Source of the DNA: Foetidibacter luteolus
Lineage (GTDB): Bacteria > Bacteroidota > Bacteroidia > Chitinophagales > Chitinophagaceae
DNA length: 64,000 nucleotides
Assembly (NCBI RefSeq): GCF_009650435.1
Contig: NZ_VVIP01000025.1
Location: forward strand, 1-64,000
Reading direction: 5' to 3'
Part shown: in pieces, positions 17,559-26,726 of the stretch
Numbering within the stretch: the stretch's first letter is position 1
Layout: every line of letters starts with the position of its first letter
Made by a program: the position numbers and the translations under genes
Notes under the pieces: generated by a model
The model's database searches: none
What the model was told of the DNA's origin: nothing
What the model saw: only the letters and a program-made list of their open reading frames with translations

Positions 17559-18908
17559 ATGCTAAAACACCGGGGGGAACAAATTCCCCATTACCATAGT
17601 ACAACCTGCTTTGCAAAGTTGTTACTTTTTCTGTTTGTAACAGGCGTACAATTACAAGTGTATGGCCAGCAAAAACCTTTGTCTGATACTTTGCGGGCCC
17701 TGCAGCAAGATTCTATTGCAGCACAGAAAACGAAAGATAGTTTGCTATATAGTCAATACGATATCGGCGACCTGATTAGCAAAATCATCCACCCCCGCAG
17801 AAAACCTGATTCGCTCCGCAAAAAATCGAGCATCACTGCCATGCCTAATATAGCCTCTAACCCAAGCATTGGTTTCCAGGTTGGCATTAAAGCGGTAGCA
17901 GGCAGGGTACTTGGCAAAGACCCCAACACCTACATGTCTGTAGCCGCCACTTCCGCGTCGGTTACTACCAAGGGCATCATGTATTTTTATTTTACGCACA
18001 ATGTATTTACACCGGGCAACAAGTGGAACATTCAGGGCAGCCTTGTAGCGGCCAAAACCGTTACGCCTGATTTTGGTTTGGGCATTGGTAATGAGGTTAG
18101 TGGCAGCGAACCCGATAAAATACTGGCCAATGCCGGCCGCAAGGGTTATGTACTGAATGCACAATACTACAGGCTTACAGAAAAAGTGTATAAGCAAATA
18201 TGGGGCAACTTGTTTGCAGGGGCCGGTGTATCGTTTGATATACGCAGAAAAATTGAAGACAAGCACAACCAGGGAGAGCTTACCCCTAACAACATCTATA
18301 GCGACAGGAATGGTTTTTCCCGCGACCACTATGCCTCCAACGGCTTGCTGTTCAGCCTGGAATACACTACCCGCGATAACCAGAATAATGCCTACAAGGG
18401 CATCTTTGCCGATATCGGTTTCCGCTTTAACGAAACCTGGCTGGGCAGCACCAAAAGTGCCGTTCAGTTTACCACAGATTTCAGGAAATACTGGAGCCTT
18501 TCCGAACATAGCCCTGGCCACGTTATTGCGGTGTGGAACTGGGGCGCTTATCTTATAACTGGTGTGCTGCCTTATCTCGAAATTCCGGGTACGGGTAAAG
18601 ATATGGGGGGCCGCAGTGGCCGTGGTTATACCATCACCTACTTTAAAGGCAATAAATATAATTATTCCGAGGTTGAATACAGGTTTCCCATAACACGCAA
18701 CAAGTTTTTAAGCGGCGTTACCTTTTTTAACCTGCAAACAGCCAACGACCTTGCAGGCACCAAATTGTTCCAGGTTTGGCAGCCGGGTGGGGGCGCCGGG
18801 CTTCGTATCCTCTTTAATAAAGCCACCCGCACCAATCTTTGCCTTGACTATGCGTGGGGCAAATATGGCTCTAGGGGCCTGTTCTTAAACCTGAACGAAA
18901 CTTTTTAA
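17559..18908 (+). CDS. Omp85/BamA-like outer-membrane beta-barrel protein
   Basis: 449 residues from ATG 17559; a TTG 15 bases upstream is possible. A signal peptide (FAKLLLFLFVTGVQLQVYGQ) is followed by a polar segment and a barrel of alternating amphipathic strands. C-terminal motifs fit the bacterial surface antigen (D15/Omp85) barrel: YNYSEVEYRFPI, GGGAGLRILFN, and a last strand ending in Phe (GLFLNLNETF). No POTRA domains are evident, and the length is short for BamA, so this is a barrel-only relative rather than the assembly factor. Its role could be secretion or small-molecule passage. A repeat A element follows 32 bases after the stop. Confidence 0.75.
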   Translation: MLKHRGEQIPHYHSTTCFAKLLLFLFVTGVQLQVYGQQKPLSDTLRALQQDSIAAQKTKDSLLYSQYDIGDLISKIIHPRRKPDSLRKKSSITAMPNIASNPSIGFQVGIKAVAGRVLGKDPNTYMSVAATSASVTTKGIMYFYFTHNVFTPGNKWNIQGSLVAAKTVTPDFGLGIGNEVSGSEPDKILANAGRKGYVLNAQYYRLTEKVYKQIWGNLFAGAGVSFDIRRKIEDKHNQGELTPNNIYSDRNGFSRDHYASNGLLFSLEYTTRDNQNNAYKGIFADIGFRFNETWLGSTKSAVQFTTDFRKYWSLSEHSPGHVIAVWNWGAYLITGVLPYLEIPGTGKDMGGRSGRGYTITYFKGNKYNYSEVEYRFPITRNKFLSGVTFFNLQTANDLAGTKLFQVWQPGGGAGLRILFNKATRTNLCLDYAWGKYGSRGLFLNLNETF

Positions 18909-18940
18909 GCTGTTATAATTTAGCAATAATTTTTAGTGTA

Positions 18941-19043
18941 GGGGGTGCCCCCAAGCTATCGCAAGGGGTCGGGCTTTCCGCTACAAGTCCTCGCCACTCG
19001 TTCCTCGTGGCTGTGGGCTTTCCGCTTCAATCCCTCACCCGGC
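18941..19043 (+). repeat. Dispersed repeat A, copy 2
   Basis: Begins GGGGGTGCCCCC, followed by AAGCTATCGCAAGGGGTCGG and GGGCTTTCCGCT, ending CTTCAATCCCTCACCCGG. It starts 32 bases after a stop codon, the same spacing as copy 1. The remaining gap to 19305 holds nothing recognised. Confidence 0.8.
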
Positions 19044-19305
19044 GGTGCAATAGCCTGGTTCTTCCACAAGCAGCCTCAGTGTATAATACCAGCCATAAAA
19101 GTTCCGTACCGCTTTAAGCTGCATTAAAAAATGCCTCTTCAGGATGCCAACACAACTACGGAATGATTTTCGCTTATGCATTTCCACCATCGTGCATTAT
19201 CAGCAATTACTAAGGGTTTACAACACCCATATAGCAGTAATTAAAATACAATTAGGGCTGGTGCATTTAACCTTAACAAAACAATCTAAATATTAGTTTT
19301 ACTGT

Positions 19306-20220
19306 ATGAGTGCGGCTGAAACCGGAAAAAAATACAAGCATACACAGGATCTGCTAACCTATACAGCGGGCCTCTTACTTATTATACCACTTGCACCCTT
19401 TATTTGCCGTTTTATTCCGCCGGTAATGCTGGGCGGCATCAATATAGATCTTATCATATCCTTTTTAATCGCCATTGTATTGGTAAGGCTGTTGTTATGG
19501 TTAATTAAGCCGCTCGTTCTGCCGGCGGCCATTCTAATAACTTTGGTATTACTGTTTAACCAGCTAAACGGCAGGTATAGTTTCAGCAGCGTTTACCACG
19601 ATTATAAAACACTGGCTTATATTAACTGGAAAGTGCGGGAAGAAAAGCAAAGCGACCTGCTGAATGTAAGCCCTTACATGTTTGAAAACCCGGCAGGCAA
19701 GGTAAGCAGGCTGGTAAAAGCAAAAGTGCAGACTACAGACTCTACTGTACGCAATTTTTCAGTGCAGCATTCGCTGGATTACTTTACCGTTTACGAAGCA
19801 AAATACAAAATGTTGCCCCGTTACCTGTCGCTGTTCAGGTACATCAATATGAACTTTAAGTACGTACCCGATACCCGCCGGGATGAATATTACGCCACCC
19901 CAAAAGAAACCATACTTAACGGGCTTGGCGGCGATTGTGATGACCACAGCATATTAATGGCAAGCTGCCTGATGAGTATTGGTGCAAGGTGCCGTATGGT
20001 AATTGTAGAAGGCCACATGTACCCCGAAATGTTTGTGGGCGATAAAGAAGATTTCGAGATTATGCAGCAGGCAATTATACAGCTATTTGCAGATACACAA
20101 ATTCACCGCATCTATTATCATGAATACAATGGCGAATTCTGGATAAACCTCGATTACAGCGCCAAACATCCAGGCGGCCCATATCTTAACGACAAGGTAA
20201 AGTTGGTGATAGAGCCTTAG
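19306..20220 (+). CDS. Membrane-anchored transglutaminase-like protein
   Basis: 304 residues. Three hydrophobic segments at about 15-35, 38-60 and 62-82 form an N-terminal membrane domain. The rest is a transglutaminase/protease-like fold: Cys in GLGGDCDDHSILMAS (about residue 211), His in VEGHMYPEMF (about 235) and an Asp in WINLDYSAKHPGG (about 281), the expected catalytic triad order. Bacterial members are thought to be cysteine peptidases or amidases of the cell envelope. The substrate is unknown. The gene stands alone between a repeat A element and a repeat E copy. Confidence 0.8.
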   Translation: MSAAETGKKYKHTQDLLTYTAGLLLIIPLAPFICRFIPPVMLGGINIDLIISFLIAIVLVRLLLWLIKPLVLPAAILITLVLLFNQLNGRYSFSSVYHDYKTLAYINWKVREEKQSDLLNVSPYMFENPAGKVSRLVKAKVQTTDSTVRNFSVQHSLDYFTVYEAKYKMLPRYLSLFRYINMNFKYVPDTRRDEYYATPKETILNGLGGDCDDHSILMASCLMSIGARCRMVIVEGHMYPEMFVGDKEDFEIMQQAIIQLFADTQIHRIYYHEYNGEFWINLDYSAKHPGGPYLNDKVKLVIEP

Positions 20221-20280
20221 TGCATCAATACCCCGATGAATAAGTTAATTGACGTATACAATGCTGCTGAATAGCGAACA

Positions 20281-20341
20281 AAGCGTACAAGTGTTCGACG
20301 CAACGATGCCTCATGCCCGTTCCTCCTGCCGGGCCCATAAA
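20281..20341 (+). repeat. Dispersed repeat E, diverged copy
   Basis: GCGTACAAGTGTTCGACGCA followed by CAACGATGCC and ending GCCGGGCCCATAA. It carries the GACGCA core in variant form and lies in the convergent gap between the transglutaminase-like and LamG-like genes. Confidence 0.45.
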
Positions 20342-20396
20342 TCTTCTTTTTAGCTTACAGCAGGCTGCACGGTTAACCAATTAAAAACAAAACTTA

Positions 20397-21581
20397 TTAT
20401 TCAGTTGTTAACCCATCCATTTCATCCAGCCGGGCTATTAAACCCCAGCCATAAAAATAATTGGCAAGGCCTATCAGTATCTCGTTTTTACCCTGCTGTA
20501 AAGGCAGTTGTAGCGTTGCGTTTTCTATAATGCAGCGACCTCCGTTTTTTTGAGACGGCGTACCAAAATAGTTTTTACCGCTGTATAAAATACTGCCGTT
20601 TAAAAATATCCATACCTCATCGCTAAAGCCCAGGCTTAAGGTACGTTGCTGTACTTTGTCTGAGTTAATGGTGGTTTTTAGCCAGGCCAGCCTGCGGCCA
20701 TCGTCTATCACTGCTCCGTATTTACGGCTAAGGTTTACAATACCGCGGGGTTCGGCCTTTATGGCAGACCATTGTACAGTGCTGTCCGGCAGTTCTGATT
20801 GTTGCAATTTGCCGTACATGCTCGGCAACGGCATTACCACATCTTTACCAAAAGAAAAAACTTTGGAGGGGCTTACCTGCCAGTTGCGCAGGTAACGGGT
20901 ATCGTTACGGGTAATGTTGTATGCAGCCTGCGATGGCAGCCCTTCGGTAACACCTGGCTTTAGTACCAGGTTGGCATAAATAACATTGCCACTTAAGGAT
21001 ATATGGCCGCTCTCTCTCCAACCTTCCAGTTCCGGCACAGCCAGGGCAGGGTTTTTCATATCATTTACATACGCCAGCATTTGTTTGCCGGAAACAACCA
21101 GTTTTACGTGGTTCCAACCCTGCTGGTATATGGTGGCGCCAGACTGGTATTCGTCGGATAAATCCCAAATACTCATGCCATCTATAATAGCGGCATATTG
21201 TACCGTAGTTCTTATACGCGGGTTAACAGGGCCGAATGACCGGATGTAAAAATTTTCGCCATTCTTTCTGTCGTCAGACATCCTGAAATTAATGCCCGGG
21301 AAACCCATGCCCGTTAAAGCCACATCAAATTCAATGGTACCGTTGGCGAAAACCTGGTTCTTTAAAAATACCTGGTAGTAGGCGCCATTTTTACCCTTAA
21401 TGGCATCCACAGACGCATGTTTGGCAAACTCAACTTTACTGCTGTCATATTCCCAGGCCTGCGCCTGCATGGGTATCTTAACTTCCTGCGCATAGGATGT
21501 GATAACCATTAAAAACATGCTGCAGTTAACTACTGCTTTTAACAGGTTGGCAAATGATAAACACGGGGTGATTTTTTTCAT
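20397..21581 (-). CDS. Secreted protein with LamG/concanavalin-like domain
   Basis: 394 residues from ATG 21581, giving the signal peptide FLMVITSYAQ. Residues about 30-200 have the pattern of a concanavalin-type sandwich as in DUF1080 or laminin G proteins (GTIEFDVALTGMGFPGINFR, GWNHVKLVVSGKQMLAYVND). Residues about 290-390 form a second beta domain (EVWIFLNGSILYSG, GKNEILIGLANYF). This combination is typical of secreted carbohydrate-binding or degrading proteins of Bacteroidota. No catalytic residue can be assigned. It is divergent from the ThuA-like and GH9 genes, suggesting a shared glycan-related function. Confidence 0.65.
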   Translation of the reverse strand: MKKITPCLSFANLLKAVVNCSMFLMVITSYAQEVKIPMQAQAWEYDSSKVEFAKHASVDAIKGKNGAYYQVFLKNQVFANGTIEFDVALTGMGFPGINFRMSDDRKNGENFYIRSFGPVNPRIRTTVQYAAIIDGMSIWDLSDEYQSGATIYQQGWNHVKLVVSGKQMLAYVNDMKNPALAVPELEGWRESGHISLSGNVIYANLVLKPGVTEGLPSQAAYNITRNDTRYLRNWQVSPSKVFSFGKDVVMPLPSMYGKLQQSELPDSTVQWSAIKAEPRGIVNLSRKYGAVIDDGRRLAWLKTTINSDKVQQRTLSLGFSDEVWIFLNGSILYSGKNYFGTPSQKNGGRCIIENATLQLPLQQGKNEILIGLANYFYGWGLIARLDEMDGLTTE

Positions 21582-21834
21582 GCTGGCGTTAGTTTTTCCG
21601 AATCTAAACCGTGGTGGCGGCCAGGTAAATTTTTTTCGACAAAACAAGGGATATGGGTGATGAAATGCAGCTTACATAACTGTTAGTTCATATCTTACCA
21701 GCAAGGCCGCTTTTTCTTCCGTTACCCTGTTAACAGGTAAAGCACAATACTTACCGGTGGCCCGGTAAGTTGCCGCAAAAAGCATCTCTATATATCATAC
21801 ATGGTTAACTTGCAGGTTCACTATCAGAAAGTAT

Positions 21835-22599
21835 ATGGTCATTAGGATTGTTCTATGTTCGCTTGTTGCATTATGTATTCATTTGTTCTCAAATGCGCAA
21901 AAGCCAGCCCGGTTCAGGGTGCTGGCCCTTGCAGAAAATGGCGGTCACCACATAGCCTATAGCCAGGCCGCCAAAGTATGGCTTAACCAACTGGCGGCAG
22001 ACAGCAGTTTTGCCATAGACTATCTTACCAATACCGATACCATTGATGAACACTTCCTGGCCCAATACCAGCTTTTTTTACAGCTCGATTACCCGCCCTA
22101 TGGCTGGAAAGAAAAAGCAGCAAAAGCCTTTGAAAAATACATACAGGAAGGCCGTGGCGGCTGGATTGGGTTTCACCATGCCACACTGCTGGGTGAATTT
22201 GACGGCTTTCCTATGTGGCAGTGGTTTTACAACTTTATGGGCAGCATACGGTGGAAGGCCTATATTCCGGATTTTGCTTCCGGTGATGTACAGGTGGAAG
22301 ACCAGCAACACCCCTGCATGAAAGATGTACCGGCATTGTTTACCATAGAAAAAGAAGAATGGTACACTTATAACACAAGCCCCCGGCCCAATATAGAAGT
22401 AATTGCCAGTGTAAACGAAGGTTCTTATAAACCAAACTCAGCAACCAAAATGGGCGATCACCCCGTTATATGGACCAATACAGCCATGGCAGCCCGCAAC
22501 ATTTATATTTTCATGGGGCATTCGCCGTTATTGTTCTACAATAAGGCTTATACAACTATTTTTAAAAATGCAGTTTTCTGGGCGGCGCAAAAACAATAA
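21835..22599 (+). CDS. Secreted ThuA-like domain protein
   Basis: 254 residues with signal peptide (VALCIHLFSNAQ). The sequence follows the ThuA fold, a class I glutamine amidotransferase-like domain: RFRVLALAENGGHHIAYS at the first strand, EGRGGWIGFHHAT after the central helix, GDHPVIWTN, and MGHSPLLFYNKAYTTIFKNA at the end. ThuA proteins are tied to trehalose and other sugar metabolism, and secreted forms are frequent in this phylum, but no reaction is firmly established. The next gene is GH9, 203 bases downstream on the same strand. Confidence 0.8.
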   Translation: MVIRIVLCSLVALCIHLFSNAQKPARFRVLALAENGGHHIAYSQAAKVWLNQLAADSSFAIDYLTNTDTIDEHFLAQYQLFLQLDYPPYGWKEKAAKAFEKYIQEGRGGWIGFHHATLLGEFDGFPMWQWFYNFMGSIRWKAYIPDFASGDVQVEDQQHPCMKDVPALFTIEKEEWYTYNTSPRPNIEVIASVNEGSYKPNSATKMGDHPVIWTNTAMAARNIYIFMGHSPLLFYNKAYTTIFKNAVFWAAQKQ

Positions 22600-22802
22600 C
22601 TTCAGCGCCTGGAAATACCTGCTTTTCCAGCTATTACAGCAGCAACCGGCTTATAAAACTGTTGCAGCCACACTCCGGGTATTGGGTTATCTCCTGTTTC
22701 AAAATCAAACCAGGCCAAAAGCCTGGGGTTAGGTCATGCGCTTTGCCGTTGTATGCTAAGGCGTATTCAAAGACTTACTGACTACCATTAAAAAAATACG
22801 TC

Positions 22803-24638
22803 ATGAAAAAGTACTGCCAGGCGTTGCTTTTGTCCGTTATGTTAAGCCCTTTCCTGGTTACAGCCCAACCGGTTAAAATTGTAACCAATCACGCAGGGTA
22901 TGAATTTAATATGCCCAAGCAGGCTGTAGTGGTGGCAGATACTCAACTGGACCTGAAAAATTTCCAACTCATCAATACCGTTTCAGACAGTGTGGTTTTT
23001 ACCGGAAACATTCAATACAGCGGCCCTGTAAACAAATGGAAAAACTGGCTGTTCTGGACACTGGATTTCAGCAGCATGCAAACCAGTGGCAGTTATCGTT
23101 TGCAAATTTCCCTTCCGGGCAAAACCATCAGCTCCTACCCTTTTACCATTGGCAAAAATGTATTGGAAGGCGCCACCATATCAGATGTTATTTACTACTT
23201 TAAAGGACAGCGCAGTTCGGGTTTGTTAGACCAGGCAGACCGGCATCTTTTACTGGCCGGCAAAACAAAAGACAGCATTGATGCGCATGGCGGCTGGTAC
23301 GATGCCACGGGGGATTACGGCAAGCACCTCTCCCACCTTAGCTTTTCCAGTTACTTTAACCCCCAGCAGATTTCTTTAACCGTTTGGAGCCTGCTTAAAA
23401 CTTATGAACGCCTGCAAACAAAGCCAGGTACAGATTACCGCCAATACCTGCGCCGCCTGCTGGATGAAGCCATGTATGGTGCTGATTACCTGGTACGCAT
23501 GCATGCGCCCAATGGTTCTTTTTACCGCTCGGTCTCAGCCCCGGGGCCGGGTAAAATGGCTAAAGACCGTGTAATACGTGCGGAAGACAAAGGCTACCGC
23601 ATCAAACAGTCCAAAGACCAGGCGGCTTTCAACAACAGCGCCATAGACAGTAGCTGGCGCAGCTACCAGGTTAGCTACCGCTCCGGCGGCGGGCTTTCCA
23701 TCGCTGCACTGGCCATCGCTTCCACGTACGATACTTCCGGCGATTTCAGCAATGCTGACTACCTGAAAGCAGCAGAAAATGCATTTGCCTTCCTGGAAAA
23801 AAACAATGTGCAAATGACCAACGACGGTAAAGAAAACATACTGGATGACTATTGCGGCCTAAGCGCTGCTACAGAGTTATACAAAGCCACTAAAAACCCT
23901 GTGTACCTGCAGGCTGCCAATCAAAAGGCAGAGCATTTAATGAACCGGCTGGTATCCGGCCCTGTGTACAGTAACTATTGGCGGGCCGATGATGCCAAAA
24001 GGCCTTTCTTTCACCCTTCTGATGCGGGCCTGCCCGTTATAAGCCTGTTGGAATATTACCCTTTGGCAAAGGTTGAAACGCAACGCCGCTTAAGGGATGT
24101 CATCAAAAAATCCATGCGTTTCGAGCTGGCTATTACCCACGAAGTAACCAACCCATTTGGCTACAGCCGCCAGTTTACAGAAGATACGCTTGGCACCAAG
24201 CGCAGCACATTCTTTTTCCCCCACGGCAGTGAAGCATCCCCCTGGTGGCAGGGCGAAAACGCCAGGCTGGGCTCTATGGCCACTGCAGCCCGTATGGCAG
24301 CCACATTTTTCAGGGACGATGAAAAACCGCTGCACGACAGCCTGCAAACATTTGCCCTTAACCAGCTAAACTGGATTCTCGGCCTTAACCCTTACGATGC
24401 ATGTATGTTGCAGGGCACAGGCCACAATAACCCCGCCTATGGCTTCTTCGGCACGTTTGAATACACCAATGCGCCTGGCGGCATCGTTAACGGTATTACC
24501 TCCGGGCTGGAAAACGAAGATGATATAGATTTTAACCTGTCTTATGCCAGCACCGGCAAAGACTACGACTGGCGCTGGGCCGAGCAGTGGCTGCCCCATG
24601 CCGCCTGGTACCTGCTGGCCGTGGCCGTAAGGGAATAA
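22803..24638 (+). CDS. Glycoside hydrolase family 9 protein
   Basis: 611 residues with a signal peptide (LLLSVMLSPFLVTAQ). Residues about 25-115 are the N-terminal Ig-like CelD domain (VKIVTNHAGYEF to SYPFTIG). The (alpha/alpha)6 catalytic domain starts near 125. HGGWYDATGDYGKH holds the catalytic-base Asp pair, with Thr inserted compared with the usual DAGD. GLNPYDACMLQGTGHNNPAY and GGIVNGITSG match the conserved loop near the active site, and a Glu in RWAEQWLPHAAW is the likely acid. GH9 enzymes are mostly endoglucanases or exo-glucosaminidases on beta-glucans. The substrate is not predictable from this alone. Confidence 0.88.
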   Translation: MKKYCQALLLSVMLSPFLVTAQPVKIVTNHAGYEFNMPKQAVVVADTQLDLKNFQLINTVSDSVVFTGNIQYSGPVNKWKNWLFWTLDFSSMQTSGSYRLQISLPGKTISSYPFTIGKNVLEGATISDVIYYFKGQRSSGLLDQADRHLLLAGKTKDSIDAHGGWYDATGDYGKHLSHLSFSSYFNPQQISLTVWSLLKTYERLQTKPGTDYRQYLRRLLDEAMYGADYLVRMHAPNGSFYRSVSAPGPGKMAKDRVIRAEDKGYRIKQSKDQAAFNNSAIDSSWRSYQVSYRSGGGLSIAALAIASTYDTSGDFSNADYLKAAENAFAFLEKNNVQMTNDGKENILDDYCGLSAATELYKATKNPVYLQAANQKAEHLMNRLVSGPVYSNYWRADDAKRPFFHPSDAGLPVISLLEYYPLAKVETQRRLRDVIKKSMRFELAITHEVTNPFGYSRQFTEDTLGTKRSTFFFPHGSEASPWWQGENARLGSMATAARMAATFFRDDEKPLHDSLQTFALNQLNWILGLNPYDACMLQGTGHNNPAYGFFGTFEYTNAPGGIVNGITSGLENEDDIDFNLSYASTGKDYDWRWAEQWLPHAAWYLLAVAVRE

Positions 24639-24683
24639 ATAATGTACAGCAGTATCTTTTTTATTCGCTGCTACACATTCATT

Positions 24684-24803
24684 ATTTGGTTACCAGCGAC
24701 ATATTTTCATAGCATCGCCTGTTGCGTCGCAATCCGTTCATCGTTCAGTTCATTGGGCGGCTTTTAAGACCCGGGTAAGTTGGTGCGTGGAGACACGCAC
24801 CAA
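24684..24803 (+). repeat. Dispersed repeat B, copy 1, with perfect hairpin
   Basis: It starts GGTTACCAGCGACATATTTT, contains GTTGCGTCGCAATCCGTTCA and GACCCGGGTA, and ends in a perfect 10-bp hairpin (TTGGTGCGTG, loop GAGA, CACGCACCAA at 24780-24803). The whole block reappears in inverse orientation at 29650-29769. Confidence 0.8.
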
Positions 24804-24857
24804 GGGATAGTAATTTGGAACAAGGGACAAGGAATGCTGAATGAAGAATCAAAAAGC

Positions 24858-25082
24858 ACCCACTCACGATTCACCATTCACCATTCACGAAATGAATATC
24901 GAACAAGGAATTTTGAAGGGCGAAGCATAATGCCCCCACTCACTACTCACTACTCACCATTCACGATTCACCATTCACCATTCACGAAATGAATATCGAA
25001 CAAGGAACAAGGAATTTTGAAGGGCGAAGCATAATGCCCCCACTCACTACTCACCACTCACCATTCACCACTCGCCATTCAC
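24858..25082 (+). repeat. Tandem CACTCACCATTCAC-type repeat block C
   Basis: Short ACTCACCATTCACGATTCACC-type units and a near-direct duplication of about 90 bp: the block with CGAAATGAATATCGAACAAG and GGGCGAAGCATAATGCCCCC occurs from about 24888 and again from about 24984. Related blocks lie at 29351 (inverse) and 55465. An open frame here is repeat-derived. Confidence 0.8.
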
Positions 25083-25090
25083 TACTTTTG
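25083..25090 (+). promoter_or_regulatory. Putative -7 promoter element of miaE
   Basis: TACTTTTG matches the Bacteroidota consensus TAnnTTTG and is the first unique sequence after the repeat block, 15 bases before the ATG. The -33 position would fall within repeat DNA, so the assignment is tentative. Confidence 0.45.
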
Positions 25091-25105
25091 CGCAAAAAAT
25101 AGTTC

Positions 25106-25714
25106 ATGGAGTTATCGCAGGATACAAAAAATATTTTGGGGCTGCAGTTGCCAACAGACCCCCGCTGGGTAAACCTGGCCGGCATAAGCCTGGAGGAAAT
25201 ACTAACAGACCATGCTTACTGCGAACAAAAGGCCGCCACCAGTTGTATATCGCTCATCCAAAAAAATCCTGATAAAGAGATGTTGGTAACGGAGCTTGCG
25301 CCGGTGGTTACAGAAGAGTGGGGACATTTTCGGCTGGTATTGCAGGAACTTAAAAAAAGAGGCCTGCAACTGGGCAAACAGCGCAAAGATGAATATGTAA
25401 ACAAGCTGCTGGATTTTCAACGCAAAGGCGGCAATTATGAAGACCGCTTTCTTGACCAGTTGCTTACCATGGCGCTGATTGAAGCCCGCAGTTGCGAACG
25501 TTTTAAAAGGCTTAGCGAGGGGCTCAACGACGATTACATGCGCAACTTTTACCGTCGTTTTATGGAAAGCGAAGCTGGCCATTACACACTCTTTATAGAG
25601 CTTGCGGAAACATACATTGACAAAGAAAAAGTACGTAGCCGCTGGAAAGAATGGTTAACTTATGAAGCAGGCATTATGCAAAACCTGGAAATCAGGGGCG
25701 ACCGTATTCATTAG
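25106..25714 (+). CDS. miaE: tRNA-(ms2io6A)-hydroxylase
   Basis: 202 residues, close to the family length. MiaE is a non-haem di-iron oxygenase that hydroxylates the isopentenyl group of modified adenosine 37 in tRNAs. The iron-ligand motifs are all present: DHAYCEQKAA, TEEWGHFRLVL, LIEARSCERFKR and ESEAGHYTLF, with the spacing of a four-helix bundle. It is expected in the cytoplasm and acts after MiaA and MiaB, neither of which is in the window. It stands alone, with a repeat block immediately upstream and hairpin repeats downstream. Confidence 0.93.
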   Translation: MELSQDTKNILGLQLPTDPRWVNLAGISLEEILTDHAYCEQKAATSCISLIQKNPDKEMLVTELAPVVTEEWGHFRLVLQELKKRGLQLGKQRKDEYVNKLLDFQRKGGNYEDRFLDQLLTMALIEARSCERFKRLSEGLNDDYMRNFYRRFMESEAGHYTLFIELAETYIDKEKVRSRWKEWLTYEAGIMQNLEIRGDRIH

Positions 25715-25740
25715 TTTACTCCTATAATTATTGCGAAGCA

Positions 25741-26046
25741 CAGGGTTAAGTAATACAAGCGCATTAGGCAGCCTGTGTTCCAGCGGAACACCTAGTGGGT
25801 AAAAAAATGTTAAGGGCGTGCCTGCGTTCCCGAGGAACGCTTTGTGTTTGCATCCGCGAAGATGAGCACAAAATGTTCCTCCGGAACATATTAAAGCCCA
25901 GATGGCTGATCTACCCACAAAATGTCCCTCCGGGACGTAGTCCACAGAGAGCAAAATCCTGTAATACCCGAAGGGTTAAATGTGAATAGTCCCGGATGAA
26001 ATCCGGGGGTTGGAATTTGACAAGAACACCAACCCCAGAGGGGTTG
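25741..26046 (+). repeat. Array of short palindromes, repeat F long copy
   Basis: Successive hairpins: GTTCCAGCGGAAC, GCGTTCCCGAGGAACGC, TGTTCCTCCGGAACA, GTCCCTCCGGGAC, ACCCGAAGGGT, CCCGGATGAAATCCGGG and AACCCCAGAGGGGTT. Its left part (AATACAAGCGCATTAGGCAG) matches, in inverse, the MITE-like element at 45257. It fills the gap between miaE and the hydrolase gene; no gene is inferred. Confidence 0.75.
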
Positions 26047-26153
26047 AATAATGTGATTGCACATTTTTAAGCTGTTTACAATACAAGAAGCCCTTGCTCA
26101 TATAAAACCGAATTGTAGAAAACATTATTTTACAGCAACCAATATAAAGAGCA

Positions 26154-26714
26154 ATGAGTGGCACTAACACAACCATCCTGGTTATACCGGGCCTGGGAGA
26201 TTCAGGAGAAAATCACTGGCAAACGCTGTGGCTGAAAGAAATAAGCAACACAGTAAAAGTGAGCCAGGATAATTGGGATGAACCCAGCCTTAACCACTGG
26301 ATAACAAGGCTGAATGAAACGATAGATGAGTTGGATGATAAAATTGTCCTGGTGGCCCACAGCCTTGCTGTTTCGTTAGTAGCGCACTGGGCGGAAAGAT
26401 TTAAAAACCCTAATGTTGTTGGAGCCTTGCTGGTAGCGCCTGCGGATGTAGATTCTCCGGAGCACACACCAGGGGTTGTAAGAAGCTTTGCGCCAATGCC
26501 TTTATTAAAATTCCCTTTTCCAACAATTGTAGTAGCCAGTGATAATGACAGTTTTGTTAGCGTGGAACGGGCAAAATTCTTTGCCGGCAACTGGGGCAGT
26601 AGTTTTGTGAACATCGGCGCAAAAGGACATATTAATTCAGACTCTAATTTGGGTAACTGGCAGGAAGGGCAGCAGTACTTAGCAAAGCTGCTCCAGGCAA
26701 TTCGCCATCCATAA
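26154..26714 (+). CDS. RBBP9/YdeN-family serine hydrolase
   Basis: 186 residues, the usual size for this single-domain alpha/beta hydrolase family. Motifs: VIPGLGDSGENHWQTLW near the N-terminus (characteristic start), nucleophile Ser70 in VAHSLA, acid Asp132 in ASDNDSFV and His159 in GAKGHINSDSNLG. No signal peptide is present, so it is cytoplasmic. The family acts on unknown small esters or peptides. The gene is convergent with the next one, only 12 bases apart. Confidence 0.9.
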   Translation: MSGTNTTILVIPGLGDSGENHWQTLWLKEISNTVKVSQDNWDEPSLNHWITRLNETIDELDDKIVLVAHSLAVSLVAHWAERFKNPNVVGALLVAPADVDSPEHTPGVVRSFAPMPLLKFPFPTIVVASDNDSFVSVERAKFFAGNWGSSFVNIGAKGHINSDSNLGNWQEGQQYLAKLLQAIRHP

Positions 26715-26726
26715 ACGTCAAGGTTG

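Noticed and set aside
17745..18521. 258-codon open frame antisense to the barrel gene
   Set aside because: Shadow of the Omp85-like coding region; the plus strand has signal peptide and barrel motifs.
24858..25082. CRISPR or VNTR from CACTCACCATTCAC units
   Set aside because: Irregular short units without spacers; part of a dispersed intergenic family.
25741..26046. CRISPR-like array of short repeats
   Set aside because: The units are different palindromes, not identical repeats with unique spacers, and no cas genes are present.
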